64,000 nucleotides of DNA, taken from Bradyrhizobium australiense. Lineage in GTDB: Bacteria; Pseudomonadota; Alphaproteobacteria; Rhizobiales; Xanthobacteraceae. The notes beneath the pieces are model-generated. The model was not told the DNA's origin, did not search any database, and saw only the letters and a list, made by a program, of their open reading frames with translations. This document shows positions 19,602 through 28,363 of this stretch, piece after piece (the stretch's first letter is position 1; every line of letters begins with the position of its first letter). The stretch covers positions 434,001 to 498,000 of the forward strand of contig NZ_JAAVLX010000003.1 in NCBI RefSeq assembly GCF_013114825.1, in the 5' to 3' direction. Position numbers and translations under genes: made by a program.

Positions 19602-20369
19602 ATGGCCATCCAGCAGAATTCTCCCGCCGGTTTGTCGGGCAAGGGATCTACCGTCGACCCCGCCGAGGTCGCGAAATTTTCGAAATTGTCGGACGAATGG
19701 TGGGACCCCAAGGGCAAGATGGCCCCACTGCACAAGATCAACCCGCTGCGGCTCGCCTATATCAGGGACGCCGCCTGCCGCAAGTTTGAGCGTAACGCCA
19801 GAAGTTTGAGTTGCCTCTCGGGCTTGCGGATCCTCGATATCGGTTGCGGCGCCGGCTTGTTGTGCGAGCCGTTGACGCGGCTGGGCGCGCAGGTGATCGG
19901 GATCGACCCGTCGGCGACCAACATTGCGGCCGCCAGGCTGCACGCCGACAAGGGCCATCTATCTATCGATTATCGCTGCACTACCGTCGAGGAGATAGAC
20001 CACCACGAGCGGTTCGACATCGTGCTGGCGATGGAAGTGATCGAGCATGTCACCGATGTCGGCGCGTTCCTCGCCCGCTGCGCGGCCATGGTCAAGCCGG
20101 GCGGGATGATGGTGGTCTCGACGCTGAACCGTAACTGGAAGAGCTTTGCGCTCGCGATCGTCGGTGCCGAATATGTGCTGCGTTGGCTGCCGCGCGGCAC
20201 CCACCAATGGGACAAGTTCGTCACCCCCGACGAGCTCGCCCAGCACCTCGCCAATAACCGCCTCACCATCACCGAGCAGGCCGGCGTGGTCTACAACCCG
20301 CTCGCCGACCGATGGAGCATCTCGTCCGACATGGACGTGAATTACATGGTGGTGGCGGAAGGGATGTAG
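19602..20369 (+). CDS. ubiG: Ubiquinone biosynthesis O-methyltransferase
   Basis: UbiG performs both O-methylations of the ubiquinone ring. The 255-residue protein shows VDPAEVAKFSKLSDEWWDPKGKMAPLHKINPLRL, the diagnostic UbiG N-terminus. Motif I is LDIGCGAGLLCEPL, followed by EVIEHVTD and the late THQWDKFVTPDEL segment characteristic of UbiG. It follows the PH-domain gene with a three-base gap and is on the opposite strand to lysC, an order typical of Rhizobiales. Confidence 0.97.
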   Translation: MAIQQNSPAGLSGKGSTVDPAEVAKFSKLSDEWWDPKGKMAPLHKINPLRLAYIRDAACRKFERNARSLSCLSGLRILDIGCGAGLLCEPLTRLGAQVIGIDPSATNIAAARLHADKGHLSIDYRCTTVEEIDHHERFDIVLAMEVIEHVTDVGAFLARCAAMVKPGGMMVVSTLNRNWKSFALAIVGAEYVLRWLPRGTHQWDKFVTPDELAQHLANNRLTITEQAGVVYNPLADRWSISSDMDVNYMVVAEGM

Positions 20370-20380
20370 GCTACTCCTTA

Positions 20381-20503
20381 TCGTCCTCGCTGCGAACGCA
20401 GGGACCCATAACCACGTGTGCTCGTTGTCGCGCGAAAGCCGTCGATCAGCGCAATTTGATTGAGAAGCCTCGGCGTATGGATCCCTGCGTTCGCAGGGAC
20501 GAC
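20381..20503. repeat. Repeat family A, copy A4
   Basis: The left hairpin is an imperfect CGCTGCGAACGCAGGGAC, and the right is TCCCTGCGTTCGCAGGGA ending GACGACGG. It lies 11 bases after the ubiG stop. Confidence 0.88.
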
Positions 20504-20604
20504 GGCAGGTTTGTGGCCCGAGCGCAATCCTGTCATGACGCCGCTCCCGTTGACCTAGCCCATCTCGCCCGGCACGGTGCGGCAGCTTCCTGCCGGTATC
20601 CTCC

Positions 20605-21504
20605 ATGTTTTCCGTCGCCACGCTCTGGATTCCCTTCACTATCATCGCTGCGCTCGGGCAGGTCGCGCGCAACGCGATGCAGCGGTCGTTGACGGGGCCG
20701 CTCGGGACTTGGGGCGCCACCAACATCCGCTTTCTGTTCGGCTTTCCGTTCTCTCTGGTGTTCTTCGCGCTCGTGGTGGCGTTGACCGGCGACGCCGTTC
20801 CGTGGCCGACGGCTGTGTTCTGGCCATGGCTGCTGCTGGGTGCACTGAGCCAAATCGTCGGCACAGGCATGATGCTCCTTGCGATGAACGACCGTTCCTT
20901 CGTAGTGACGACGGCTTATTTGAAGACCGAGGCAATCCAGACTGCGATCTTCGGATTCATCTTTCTCAGCGACCATTTGACGGTGCTGAAGGTGATCGCG
21001 ATCCTGATCGCAACCGCCGGCGTGGTCATCGCCGCGCTGCGACCCGGCTCCGAGAAGGGCTTTGCGGATTTGAAGCCGACGCTGCTGGGCCTCGCCGCCG
21101 CCGCGGCATTCGCGCTGTCGGCTGTCGGCTTTCGCGGCGCAGTCATCGTCGTGCCTGGCGTCTCCTTCGTCACCGCGGCGTCCTACACGCTGGTGCTCGG
21201 CCTGTTCGTGCAAACGCTGGTGCTGACGATCTATCTGCTCGCCCGCGCGCCTGATGTGCTGATGAAGATTTTCGGTCTGTGGCGGCCCTCGATGCTCGCC
21301 GGCTTCATGGGCGCGTTCGCCTCGCAATTCTGGTTTTTGGCGTTTGCGTTGACGGCGGCCGCAAACGTGCGCACGCTGGCGCTGGTTGAGGTGCTGTTCG
21401 CGCAGGCCGTGTCGTATTATTCGTTCAAGCAGCCGCTATCGGCGCGTGAACTGTCGGGCATAGTGCTGATCGTGATCGGCGTGGCGCTGCTGGTGGCGGT
21501 TTGA
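20605..21504 (+). CDS. DMT superfamily (EamA) transporter
   Basis: The 299-residue product consists of about ten transmembrane segments in two repeated halves, as in EamA-type exporters. A signature-like segment near the end, ALVEVLFAQAVSYYSFKQPLSARELSGIVLIVIGVALLV, matches the second EamA repeat. The substrate is unknown. It is codirectional with ubiG but separated by repeat A4 and about 100 further bases. It converges on the DUF1178 gene, with palindromic element E in between. Confidence 0.85.
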   Translation: MFSVATLWIPFTIIAALGQVARNAMQRSLTGPLGTWGATNIRFLFGFPFSLVFFALVVALTGDAVPWPTAVFWPWLLLGALSQIVGTGMMLLAMNDRSFVVTTAYLKTEAIQTAIFGFIFLSDHLTVLKVIAILIATAGVVIAALRPGSEKGFADLKPTLLGLAAAAAFALSAVGFRGAVIVVPGVSFVTAASYTLVLGLFVQTLVLTIYLLARAPDVLMKIFGLWRPSMLAGFMGAFASQFWFLAFALTAAANVRTLALVEVLFAQAVSYYSFKQPLSARELSGIVLIVIGVALLVAV

Positions 21505-21513
21505 TTCGGGAAT

Positions 21514-21606
21514 CGTAGGGGTGGGCAAAGGCGCATTGCGCCGTGCCCACTAATCTCAATTCGCGCGAGATAATGGTGGCACGCTGTCGCTTTGCCCACC
21601 CTACAC
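21514..21606. repeat. Repeat family E (long palindrome)
   Basis: The left arm CGTAGGGGTGGGCAAAGGCG and the right arm CGCTTTGCCCACCCTACACG are inverted copies around a variable centre of about 50 bases. It lies between two convergent genes and could act as a bidirectional terminator. Confidence 0.82.
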
Positions 21607-21615
21607 GATAGAACA

Positions 21616-22086
21616 TCAATTCCTGTCGTCCGGCAGCACCGGCAGCGGCGAAACTTCGACCCCTTCATCGATCAGCGCGCGCGCCTCATCCGGCGAGGCT
21701 TCGCCGTAGATCGGGCGATGCTCGATGTCGCCGTAATGCATCTTGCGCGCTTCGTTGGGGAAGCGCTCGCCGACATTGTCGGCATTTTTCACGATGTGGT
21801 CGCGCAATTCCTTCAGCTTGGCGCGCAGCTCGCGCTCCTGTGCCATCAACAGCGGCGTCGATTCCGATCCGGTTACTTCCGCAGGCGCGGCCGGCGTGGG
21901 CGCGGCTTGCTCGCGGCCCTTCTTGCTGACGATCTGCGGAGCCATGATGGCGCGCTCGACCTTCACCGAGCCGCAATTCGGGCAGCTCACCAGCCTGCGC
22001 TTTTCCTGGCTCTCATAGGCCGCGGAGCTTTGAAACCAGCTTTCGAAAGCATGGCCCTTCTCGCAGCGAAGGTTGTAGCGGATCAT
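21616..22086 (-). CDS. DUF1178 family protein
   Basis: The 156-residue protein begins MIRYNLRCEKGHAFESWFQSS, then CPNCGS at about residues 35-40. This is the Cys pair arrangement of DUF1178, a likely small zinc ribbon. The remainder is helical and acidic, ending EEARALIDEG-like (DEARALIDEGVEVSPLPVLP). Its function is unknown. Its ATG overlaps the stop of the nitrilase gene by four bases (ATGA), so translation is probably coupled. Confidence 0.9.
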   Translation of the reverse strand: MIRYNLRCEKGHAFESWFQSSAAYESQEKRRLVSCPNCGSVKVERAIMAPQIVSKKGREQAAPTPAAPAEVTGSESTPLLMAQERELRAKLKELRDHIVKNADNVGERFPNEARKMHYGDIEHRPIYGEASPDEARALIDEGVEVSPLPVLPDDRN

Positions 22087-22961
22087 GCCGAGCCCCGGAC
22101 GACGTGCAGATGCTCGGGGCCGGCCTTGGGATCGGCAATGCCGAAGCGCCTGCCATGCTGCAGCGACGGCACGGCTCGCCGAGCAGTCTCGACTTTGGAT
22201 GTATCGATCTCGGCAAGGAACACGCCGGGCTCGATGCCGCCCTCGGCGAGAATTTCGCCCCAGGGCGCGACGATCAGCGAATGGCCGTAGGTCTCGCGCT
22301 TGTTCTCGTGCATGCCGGCCTGCGCGGCTGCGAACACGAAGCAGCCGTTCTCGATGGCGCGGGCGCGCAACAGCGTGTGCCAATGCGCCTCGCCGGTCTT
22401 CCTGGTAAAGGCCGACGGGACCGTGAGGAATGACGCGCCGGCTTCGGCCAGCGCCCGATAGAGCGCGGGGAAGCGTACGTCGTAGCAGATCGTCAGCCCG
22501 ATCCGGCCCCATGGCAGGTCCGAGATCACGGCAGTCTCGCCCGGCTGGTAGTTGGCGGATTCGCGATAGCTCTCGCCGCCGGGCAGATCGATATCGAACA
22601 TATGGATCTTGTCGTAGCTGGCCAGCAGATTGCCGTCAGGCCCGATCAGAAACGAGCGGTTGACGGCGCGTTCCGGCGAGAAGCGCAGCGCCAGCGAGCC
22701 GATATGGAGATGGATCTTCAATTCCGCCGCCAGCGCGCGATAGGCCTTCAGCGAGAGATCGTCTTCTTCCGAGGCGAGATGTTCGAACAGCGCCTTGCGG
22801 TTCAGTTGCATCATGTTGCTCACCTCGGGCGTGAGCACGTAGTCAGCGCCTTGTGCGGCGGCCTCGCGAATCAGTCTGACGCCCTGCTCGAGGCTCGGTT
22901 CGGGCAGCAACCCGGTGCGCATCTGCACCATGGCAGCGGTGAAGGTGGAACCAGCGCTCAT
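22083..22961 (-). CDS. Carbon-nitrogen hydrolase (nitrilase family, Nit-like amidase)
   Basis: This 292-residue nitrilase-superfamily protein has the Glu-Lys-Cys triad: the Glu in LTPEVSNMM, the Lys in YDKIHMFDID and the Cys in LTICYDVRFPALYRAL. DLPGGESYRES and the length place it near the Nit1/Nit2 group, whose members repair deaminated glutathione or omega-amides. The exact substrate is not proven. Both ends overlap neighbours by four bases (grxC upstream, DUF1178 downstream). Its pairing with glutaredoxin fits a glutathione-related role, which is an inference. Confidence 0.9.
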   Translation of the reverse strand: MSAGSTFTAAMVQMRTGLLPEPSLEQGVRLIREAAAQGADYVLTPEVSNMMQLNRKALFEHLASEEDDLSLKAYRALAAELKIHLHIGSLALRFSPERAVNRSFLIGPDGNLLASYDKIHMFDIDLPGGESYRESANYQPGETAVISDLPWGRIGLTICYDVRFPALYRALAEAGASFLTVPSAFTRKTGEAHWHTLLRARAIENGCFVFAAAQAGMHENKRETYGHSLIVAPWGEILAEGGIEPGVFLAEIDTSKVETARRAVPSLQHGRRFGIADPKAGPEHLHVVRGSA

Positions 22962-23230
22962 GAAGGGGCCTTTTCTCCCGCCAGCAACGTGTCGAGCTTG
23001 CCCGCGCGGTCGAGTGCATAAAGCTCGTCACAGCCGCCGACATGGGTTGTGCCGATGAAGATCTGCGGAAAGGTCGAGCCGTGCCCGGCGCGCTCGTACA
23101 TCTGCTCGCGATAGGCCGGGTCGGCGGCGACGTTCAGTTCCGTGAACGCGGCGTTCTTGCGCGCCAGCAGCGATTTGGCGGCGGTACAGTAGCCGCAGCC
23201 CGGGCGGGTATAGATTTCAATGGCAGTCAT
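22958..23230 (-). CDS. grxC: Glutaredoxin 3
   Basis: This 90-residue dithiol glutaredoxin has active site RPGCGYCTAAKSLL near residues 9-22, with CGYC instead of the commoner CPYC. The glutathione-binding TFPQIFIGTTHVGGCDEL is in the second half. It reduces protein disulfides and glutathione mixed disulfides in the cytosol. The start at 23230 fits the family. It overlaps the next gene by ATGA and lies 30 bases from the comF stop, so comF, grxC, the amidase and DUF1178 look like one operon. Confidence 0.95.
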   Translation of the reverse strand: MTAIEIYTRPGCGYCTAAKSLLARKNAAFTELNVAADPAYREQMYERAGHGSTFPQIFIGTTHVGGCDELYALDRAGKLDTLLAGEKAPS

Positions 23231-23259
23231 GGCGCGCTCTGATTTGGCAAGTCTTTGAA

Positions 23260-24069
23260 TTATATGGGAGCCCGGTGGCTGTCCACAACCCGCGCGAATA
23301 CCAGCACGTCGACCTGCGCGGCCTTGGCGCGCAGTAGCGCACGAGCGCAAGCGTCGGTCGTGGCGCCTGACGTCAGCACGTCGTCGATCAGGATGACGCG
23401 GCGGCCCTGGATGTCGGCCGCGCGGTCGGCGGCAACCTTGAAGGCGCCCTGCACATTGTTGGCACGCTGCGGCCGGGATAACCCGATCTGCTGCTCGGTC
23501 GCGCGAATGCGGCGAAGCGCCTCGGAGGCCAGTTTGACGCCGGTTTGCTGCGAAATCACCCGCGCCAGCGCGCCGGACTGGTTGTAGCGGCGGCTCCAGC
23601 CGCGCCGCCAGTGCAGGGGAACTGGGACCAACACGTCGGCCTCATCAAGCAATTCCTTGCCCGCCCGGGCCATCCAGCGGCCCATGGACGGCGCCAGATC
23701 GGTGCGGTCCTGGTACTTCAGCGCATGAACCAGCGTCCGGGCGACGTCGTCATAGCGCACCACGGCGCGGGCGCGCTGGTAGGCTGGCGGGTTGGCGATC
23801 GCCTCCATCGACAGCAATTCGGGACCGGGGTCGTAGACGAAGGGGATGCCGAGCCGCGGACAGAATGGTGGTGCGATGAACGACAGTTTCGCCCAGCATG
23901 CCGCGCAAACGCCATCGCCATCGACCGGCTCGCGGCAGGAAACGCACAGCGTCGGCAGCGCGATGTCGAGCGCGAGCCGCGGCAGATGCGCGAATGCCTC
24001 GCAGCAGGCGCTCAACGCGCCGCGCAGATGGCTGGAAATGGAGCGTGGTGGTGATGCCTCGGCGTCCAT
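23260..24069 (-). CDS. comF: ComF family protein (phosphoribosyltransferase fold)
   Basis: The 269-residue protein has an N-terminal zinc-ribbon-like part with CVSCREPVDGDGVCAACW. A phosphoribosyltransferase domain follows, whose PRPP loop is RRVILIDDVLTSGATTDAC. ComF homologues assist DNA uptake in naturally competent bacteria; in alphaproteobacteria the role is unclear, so the name marks the family only. It heads the likely comF-grxC-amidase-DUF1178 operon and is divergent from the methyltransferase at 24147. Confidence 0.93.
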   Translation of the reverse strand: MDAEASPPRSISSHLRGALSACCEAFAHLPRLALDIALPTLCVSCREPVDGDGVCAACWAKLSFIAPPFCPRLGIPFVYDPGPELLSMEAIANPPAYQRARAVVRYDDVARTLVHALKYQDRTDLAPSMGRWMARAGKELLDEADVLVPVPLHWRRGWSRRYNQSGALARVISQQTGVKLASEALRRIRATEQQIGLSRPQRANNVQGAFKVAADRAADIQGRRVILIDDVLTSGATTDACARALLRAKAAQVDVLVFARVVDSHRAPI

Positions 24070-24146
24070 GGAGTGAGGCTAGCGGTGTCCCGCGTGCGGC
24101 TCAAGCACGGCATTGCCAGAGATAGGCAGCCAGCGTACCAACCGGC

Positions 24147-24992
24147 ATGGCTTCGAACCCGGCCAGCGCGCCTATCCTGTTCGACCGTGCGCTGCTGCGT
24201 GCACGGATCGAGCGCGCGCGGCGCGGCGGGCCGGTGACGTTCCTGCTTGATCGCGTTAGGGAAGACTTTGAAGAGCGGCTGCAGACGGTGATGCGAAGTT
24301 TTGCCGACGTGGCTGACATCTGGACGCCGGGTGAACTCCTGCAAAAACCTTTGGCCGATCGCTTTGCGTCCATTACCGGAGTCGATGTCGATCGATCGGA
24401 GACCCTGCGCTTGCCGCCGCAATCGCTCGATCTCGTTGTTTCCGCTCTGGCTTTTCAGTTCGTCAACGATCTGCCCGGCGTGCTGGCGCAGATCCGCCGC
24501 GCGTTGAAGCCAGACGGGCTGTTGCTCGCCGCAATGATCGGCGGCGATACGCTCACCGAACTCAGGCAATCTTTTGCCGCCGCGGAAGCCGAATGCGAGG
24601 GCGGGGCGTCGCCGCGCGTCGCGCCGTTTGCCGATTTGCGCGATATCGGCGCGCTGCTGCAGCGCGCAGGGCTCGCGCTGCCGGTCACCGATGTCGATCG
24701 CGTCGTGGTGCGCTACGACAGCGCGTTTGCGCTGATGGTCGATCTCAGGCGGATGGGTGCGACCAATATTCTGATCGAGCGGCGGCGCACGCCCACCCGC
24801 CGCGCCACCATGCTGCGGATGGCGCAGATTTACAGCGAGCGTTTTGCCGATGCGGACGGCCGTGTCCGCGCGACTTTCGATGTGATCTGGCTGTCAGGCT
24901 GGGCGCCACATGAAAGCCAGCCGAAGCCGTTGCGGCCGGGATCGGCGAAAGCAAGCCTGGAAGCGGCGGTGAAGAAAACTGCTCCCAAATAG
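24147..24992 (+). CDS. SAM-dependent methyltransferase, NDUFAF5/BioC-like
   Basis: The 281-residue product starts with FDRALLRARIERARRGGPVTFLLDRVREDFEERLQ, which resembles the N-terminus of NDUFAF5-type proteins and their alphaproteobacterial homologues. The methyltransferase core continues with LDLVVSALAFQFVNDLPGVLAQIRRALKPDGLLLAAMIGGDTL. In mitochondria NDUFAF5 hydroxylates an arginine in complex I; the bacterial role is not established. BioC is an alternative label. Motif I (usually GxGxG) is very weak here. It is divergent from comF. Confidence 0.82.
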   Translation: MASNPASAPILFDRALLRARIERARRGGPVTFLLDRVREDFEERLQTVMRSFADVADIWTPGELLQKPLADRFASITGVDVDRSETLRLPPQSLDLVVSALAFQFVNDLPGVLAQIRRALKPDGLLLAAMIGGDTLTELRQSFAAAEAECEGGASPRVAPFADLRDIGALLQRAGLALPVTDVDRVVVRYDSAFALMVDLRRMGATNILIERRRTPTRRATMLRMAQIYSERFADADGRVRATFDVIWLSGWAPHESQPKPLRPGSAKASLEAAVKKTAPK

Positions 24993-25187
24993 ACAACCTA
25001 AAGCGGGATGAGATTAGGTTGGGCCGTGACGACGGACCATTTTTCGTCTCGTGCCCCGGACGCAAGCAGCACGAGTGCTGCGAGCCGGCCCCATTCCTAC
25101 TGTGCATGGGGTTGTTTTCGCGATTTTGTGTTTGGGCTCTGCGTGCCGCCGAAGAGGCGCTGCGCTGGAAGACTCTTTGAAGTTGAT

Positions 25188-25213
25188 AGATGCCCGGATC
25201 AAGTCCGGGCATG
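25188..25213. terminator. Hairpin between convergent genes
   Basis: TGCCCGGA-TCAAG-TCCGGGCA forms an eight-pair stem in the 239-base gap between two convergent genes. No T-run follows, so termination is plausible but unproven. A similar hairpin occurs at 27039. Confidence 0.5.
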
Positions 25214-25231
25214 ACAGTGGTATGCGCCACC

Positions 25232-25642
25232 TCACATCAGCAAATCGATCAGATGCGGGATCAGCGGAATGTCCGCGGGCGGCATCGGGTAATCGCGCAG
25301 TTTGTTGGCGCGGACCCAGGCCAGCTGCTGGCCTTCGCGCGCCATCACCATGCCTTCCCAGCGCCGGCAGATGTAGAGCGCCATCAACAGATGAAAGCTG
25401 TCATAGGCGTAGCTCGCAAACGTCAGCGGCGCCAGACAGGGTTCGCTGACGTCGATCCCGATCTCCTCATGCAGTTCGCGGATCAAGGTCTGCTCCGGCC
25501 GCTCGCCGGGTTCGACCTTGCCGCCGGGAAATTCCCAGAGTCCTGCAAGCGCCTTGCCCTGCGGGCGCTGCGCGATCAGCACGCGCTTGTCGGTATCGAC
25601 GAGGGCGCAGGCGACGACGAGAGTAAGCTTGATGTCAGCCAT
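25232..25642 (-). CDS. mutT: MutT-like Nudix hydrolase (8-oxo-dGTP diphosphatase)
   Basis: This 136-residue Nudix protein has a complete Nudix box GKVEPGERPEQTLIRELHEEIGI (residues about 41-63). It begins with VVACALVDTDKRVLIAQRP and continues with LAGLWEFPGGK, as in MutT/(d)NTP pyrophosphohydrolases. These remove oxidised nucleotides such as 8-oxo-dGTP. It starts 16 bases after the argJ stop and is probably cotranscribed with it, a usual arrangement in alphaproteobacteria. Confidence 0.92.
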   Translation of the reverse strand: MADIKLTLVVACALVDTDKRVLIAQRPQGKALAGLWEFPGGKVEPGERPEQTLIRELHEEIGIDVSEPCLAPLTFASYAYDSFHLLMALYICRRWEGMVMAREGQQLAWVRANKLRDYPMPPADIPLIPHLIDLLM

Positions 25643-25657
25643 GCGCCGCTGTCTCGA

Positions 25658-26896
25658 TCACGACCGATAGTCGCCGTTGATCGCGACATATTCCTTGGTG
25701 AGGTCGCAGGTGAGCACGCGGTCGCGGCTCTTGCCGAGCCCGAGGGCGACCTTGATCTGGATCTTCGGGTTCTTCATCACCTCGGAAACTTCCGCCTCGT
25801 TGTAGGACGGATCGCGCGCGCCGCTCTTGGCGACGCGAATGCCGTTGAACGAGATCGAAAGCTTGTCGCGGTTGGCGGGCTCGCCGGCCTTGCCGACCGC
25901 CATTACCACGCGGCCCCAATTGGCGTCCTCGCCCGCGATCGCCGTCTTCACCAGCGGCGAATTCGCGATCGACATGGCGATCTTGCGCGCGGAGTTCTTG
26001 GTGGTCGCGCCTTCGACGATCACTTCGACCAGCTTGCGCGCGCCTTCGCCGTCGCGGGCCACCTGTTCGGCAAGATTGGCCAGCACCTCGTTGAAGGCCT
26101 TGGCGAAAGCCTTCAGCCGCGGATCGCTGGCACGGCTGATCTTTGGCGCTCCGTCGGCCGCGGCCGCGCCGGTGGCGAAGGCCAAGAGCGTATCCGATGT
26201 CGAGGTGTCGCTATCGATGGTAATGGCGTTGAAGGTGTCCTCGACGCCGCTCTTCAGCAGCGACTGCAGCACGGCGGACGACAGCGGCGCGTCGGTGAAC
26301 ACGAACGACAGCATGGTCGCCATATCAGGGGCGATCATGCCGGCGCCCTTGGCCATGCCGTTGATCGTGACTTTGGACTTGCCGAGCTTCGCCGTGGCGG
26401 TTGCGACCTTCGGGAAAGTATCGGTGGTCATGATGGCCTTGGCCGCGGCCATCCATTCATCCGGCGCAGCTTGCTCGGCGAGTGTGCCAAGCACGCCGTT
26501 GAACTTGGTGGCATCAAGGGGCTCGCCGATCACGCCGGTAGACGCAAGAAACACCTCGTTGGCGCTGCAGCCCACCGCTTTTGCAGCGATCGAGGCCGTC
26601 AGTGCCGTCGCCTGTCGGCCGGTCTTGCCGGTGAATGCATTGGCGTTGCCGGAATTGACCACCAGCGCGCGGGCGCCGCGGCCGAGTTTGGCGCGGCACC
26701 ATTCCACCGGCGCGGATGGGCATTTCGATTTGGTGAACACGCCGGCGACCGTGGTGCCCTTGTCCATCACCGCGAGCAGCACGTCAGTACGCCCCTTGTA
26801 GCGGATGCCGGCCGCAGCGGTGGCGAGCTTCACGCCCGCGATGGGGGGCATGTCGGGGACATCGGTCGGGGCGAGGGGGGAGACGGTAGTGGACAT
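25658..26896 (-). CDS. argJ: Bifunctional glutamate N-acetyltransferase / ornithine acetyltransferase
   Basis: ArgJ moves the acetyl group from N-acetylornithine to glutamate, closing the arginine acetyl cycle, and in bifunctional forms also makes N-acetylglutamate from acetyl-CoA. The autocleavage region is [16 protein letters not shown], the Thr of MATML being the new N-terminus and nucleophile. [11 protein letters not shown] and the C-terminal [12 protein letters not shown] also match. I chose the ATG at 26896 (412 residues). An in-frame start at 26935 adds 13 residues. It lies between the parvulin gene and mutT. Confidence 0.95.
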   Translation of the reverse strand: MSTTVSPLAPTDVPDMPPIAGVKLATAAAGIRYKGRTDVLLAVMDKGTTVAGVFTKSKCPSAPVEWCRAKLGRGARALVVNSGNANAFTGKTGRQATALTASIAAKAVGCSANEVFLASTGVIGEPLDATKFNGVLGTLAEQAAPDEWMAAAKAIMTTDTFPKVATATAKLGKSKVTINGMAKGAGMIAPDMATMLSFVFTDAPLSSAVLQSLLKSGVEDTFNAITIDSDTSTSDTLLAFATGAAAADGAPKISRASDPRLKAFAKAFNEVLANLAEQVARDGEGARKLVEVIVEGATTKNSARKIAMSIANSPLVKTAIAGEDANWGRVVMAVGKAGEPANRDKLSISFNGIRVAKSGARDPSYNEAEVSEVMKNPKIQIKVALGLGKSRDRVLTCDLTKEYVAINGDYRS

Positions 26897-27038
26897 GGGC
26901 CAGAATCCGAGCGTGGGCATCAATTCGATCGTCATAGCCGGGCACAGTAATCTGCTTTGCGCAGACTACGTACACTTGTCTGCGCTCCCGGCCATCCACG
27001 TCCTCAGCAGCCGTCAATAAAGCCCCTTAAGACGTGGA

Positions 27039-27063
27039 TGCCCGGCACAAGGCCGGGCATGAC
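27039..27063. terminator. Hairpin upstream of argJ and after the parvulin gene
   Basis: GCCCGGC-ACAAG-GCCGGGC forms a strong seven-pair stem between the parvulin stop (27097) and the argJ start (26896), with the same layout as the hairpin at 25188. It probably ends the parvulin transcript. Confidence 0.5.
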
Positions 27064-27096
27064 GTCTCATTACTGAACTCTGAGTGCGAAGTCGAT

Positions 27097-28017
27097 TTAC
27101 TTCTTCGCCGGCGCCATCTTGGAATCTGCGGGCTTCGCGGCATCCGGCTTGGCGTCAGTCTTGGCGGCTTCGGCCGGCTTGTCCATGCGCTCGACCTTGG
27201 CGGCCTCGCGCAGCTTGGCGACGTATTCGGCCTGCGCCTTGCGCGTCACATAGGTCTCGATCTGGGCCTTGACCTGCTCGAACTCGGGCGCCTTGCGGGC
27301 GCGCTTTTCCTCGACCTTGATGAGGTGCCAGCCGAATTGCGACTTGACGGGATCGGAGATCTTGCCGGGTTCGAGCGTGAAGGCGACCGCGGAGAATTCC
27401 GGCACCATCTGCTCCTTGGTGAAGAAGCCGAGATCGCCGCCATCGGAGGCGCCGGGGTCCTTGGACTTCTTCTTCGCCAGTTCGGCGAAGTCTCCGCCCT
27501 TCTTCAACTCTTCCGCGATTGCCTTGGCCTCATCCTCGGTCTCGACCAGGATGTGCCGGGCGTGGACTTCCATTTCCCCGGTGATCTGCTTGGCGGCCTC
27601 CTCATAGACCTTCTTCATGGCCTCATCGGTCGTCGCAGCCTTGCCCTCGGTGGCGAGCAGGCTGTCCATCAGCAGGCGGCTGCGCGTGAACGCCAGGCGC
27701 TTCTTGAAGTCTTCGGAATTCTCGACCTTCTTGTCCTCGGCGGCTTTTGCGACGATTTTCAGGTCGATCAGGAAGGCCAGCACGTTGTCCTTCTTGGTCG
27801 CCGGGTCCATTTGCGCGAGGCTGGGGCCGAGTTCCTCTTCCGCGAGCGCGACGTCGCTCTGGCGGATCTCCGCACCGTTAACCTTGGCGAGAACGGGGTT
27901 GTCCTGGGCGCGAACCGGCAGACCGGCGGCAAGAACCGCAGCCAGACAGGCCGTTACGGCCAGGGTGGCCGTGCCGAAGCGCAGGCCGGTTTTCGTTTCC
28001 GGGAACGAGGTGGTCAT
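27097..28017 (-). CDS. Periplasmic parvulin-type peptidyl-prolyl isomerase
   Basis: The 306-residue product has a signal peptide (about residues 1-37, hydrophobic core ATLAVTACLAAVLAAG, cleavage after PVRA). It then has a SurA-like N-domain and a parvulin domain: VHARHILVETEDEAKAIAEELKKGGDFAELAKKKSKDPGASDGGDLGFFTKEQMVPEFSAVAF and FGWHLIKVEE. The tail is Lys/Ala/Pro-rich. It should help fold exported and outer-membrane proteins in the periplasm. It is divergent from secA, which moves its substrates. PrsA/SurA-type names are possible, but orthology is not shown. Confidence 0.92.
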   Translation of the reverse strand: MTTSFPETKTGLRFGTATLAVTACLAAVLAAGLPVRAQDNPVLAKVNGAEIRQSDVALAEEELGPSLAQMDPATKKDNVLAFLIDLKIVAKAAEDKKVENSEDFKKRLAFTRSRLLMDSLLATEGKAATTDEAMKKVYEEAAKQITGEMEVHARHILVETEDEAKAIAEELKKGGDFAELAKKKSKDPGASDGGDLGFFTKEQMVPEFSAVAFTLEPGKISDPVKSQFGWHLIKVEEKRARKAPEFEQVKAQIETYVTRKAQAEYVAKLREAAKVERMDKPAEAAKTDAKPDAAKPADSKMAPAKK

Positions 28018-28363
28018 GGAAAATCCTTGTCTTGAAGAGGGGCGCCAAAGGCGGCGGGACACTCGCCCAATCATGCAGCCTTGGCAACGCGAAAAGTCTG
28101 TCAAAATGATGAATTCCTTGACATATGGACCCACGTTGACAAGGCCCGAACCCAGCCATATCTGTGCCGGATCGTACGGCGGCGATAGCGCTTATTTTGC
28201 TGCGTTTTTTGCCGCTGAACCTTGGATTGCTTAATTCCCACTCATTAGGCGGATGATGCCCCGGAACGGGCTATTTGCCGCCGTGCGTCACGGTGAGTTG
28301 ATAGGCAACTTGGTGGACCACATCACGGCTGCAACGCAAGTAACGGCAAAGGCAGGAATTGGC
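28018..28363. promoter_or_regulatory. Divergent parvulin-secA region with candidate secA promoter
   Basis: The 346-base gap has no gene. A plus-strand promoter candidate has -35 TTGACA at 28136-28141, a 17-base spacer and -10 TATCTG at 28159-28164, about 200 bases upstream of secA. A second TTGACA begins at 28118. An in-frame ATG-led extension of secA at 28253 is possible but not family-like. Confidence 0.45.

Noticed and set aside
28253-28363. N-terminal extension of SecA
   Set aside because: The extra residues are not SecA-like; 28364 gives the family N-terminus.
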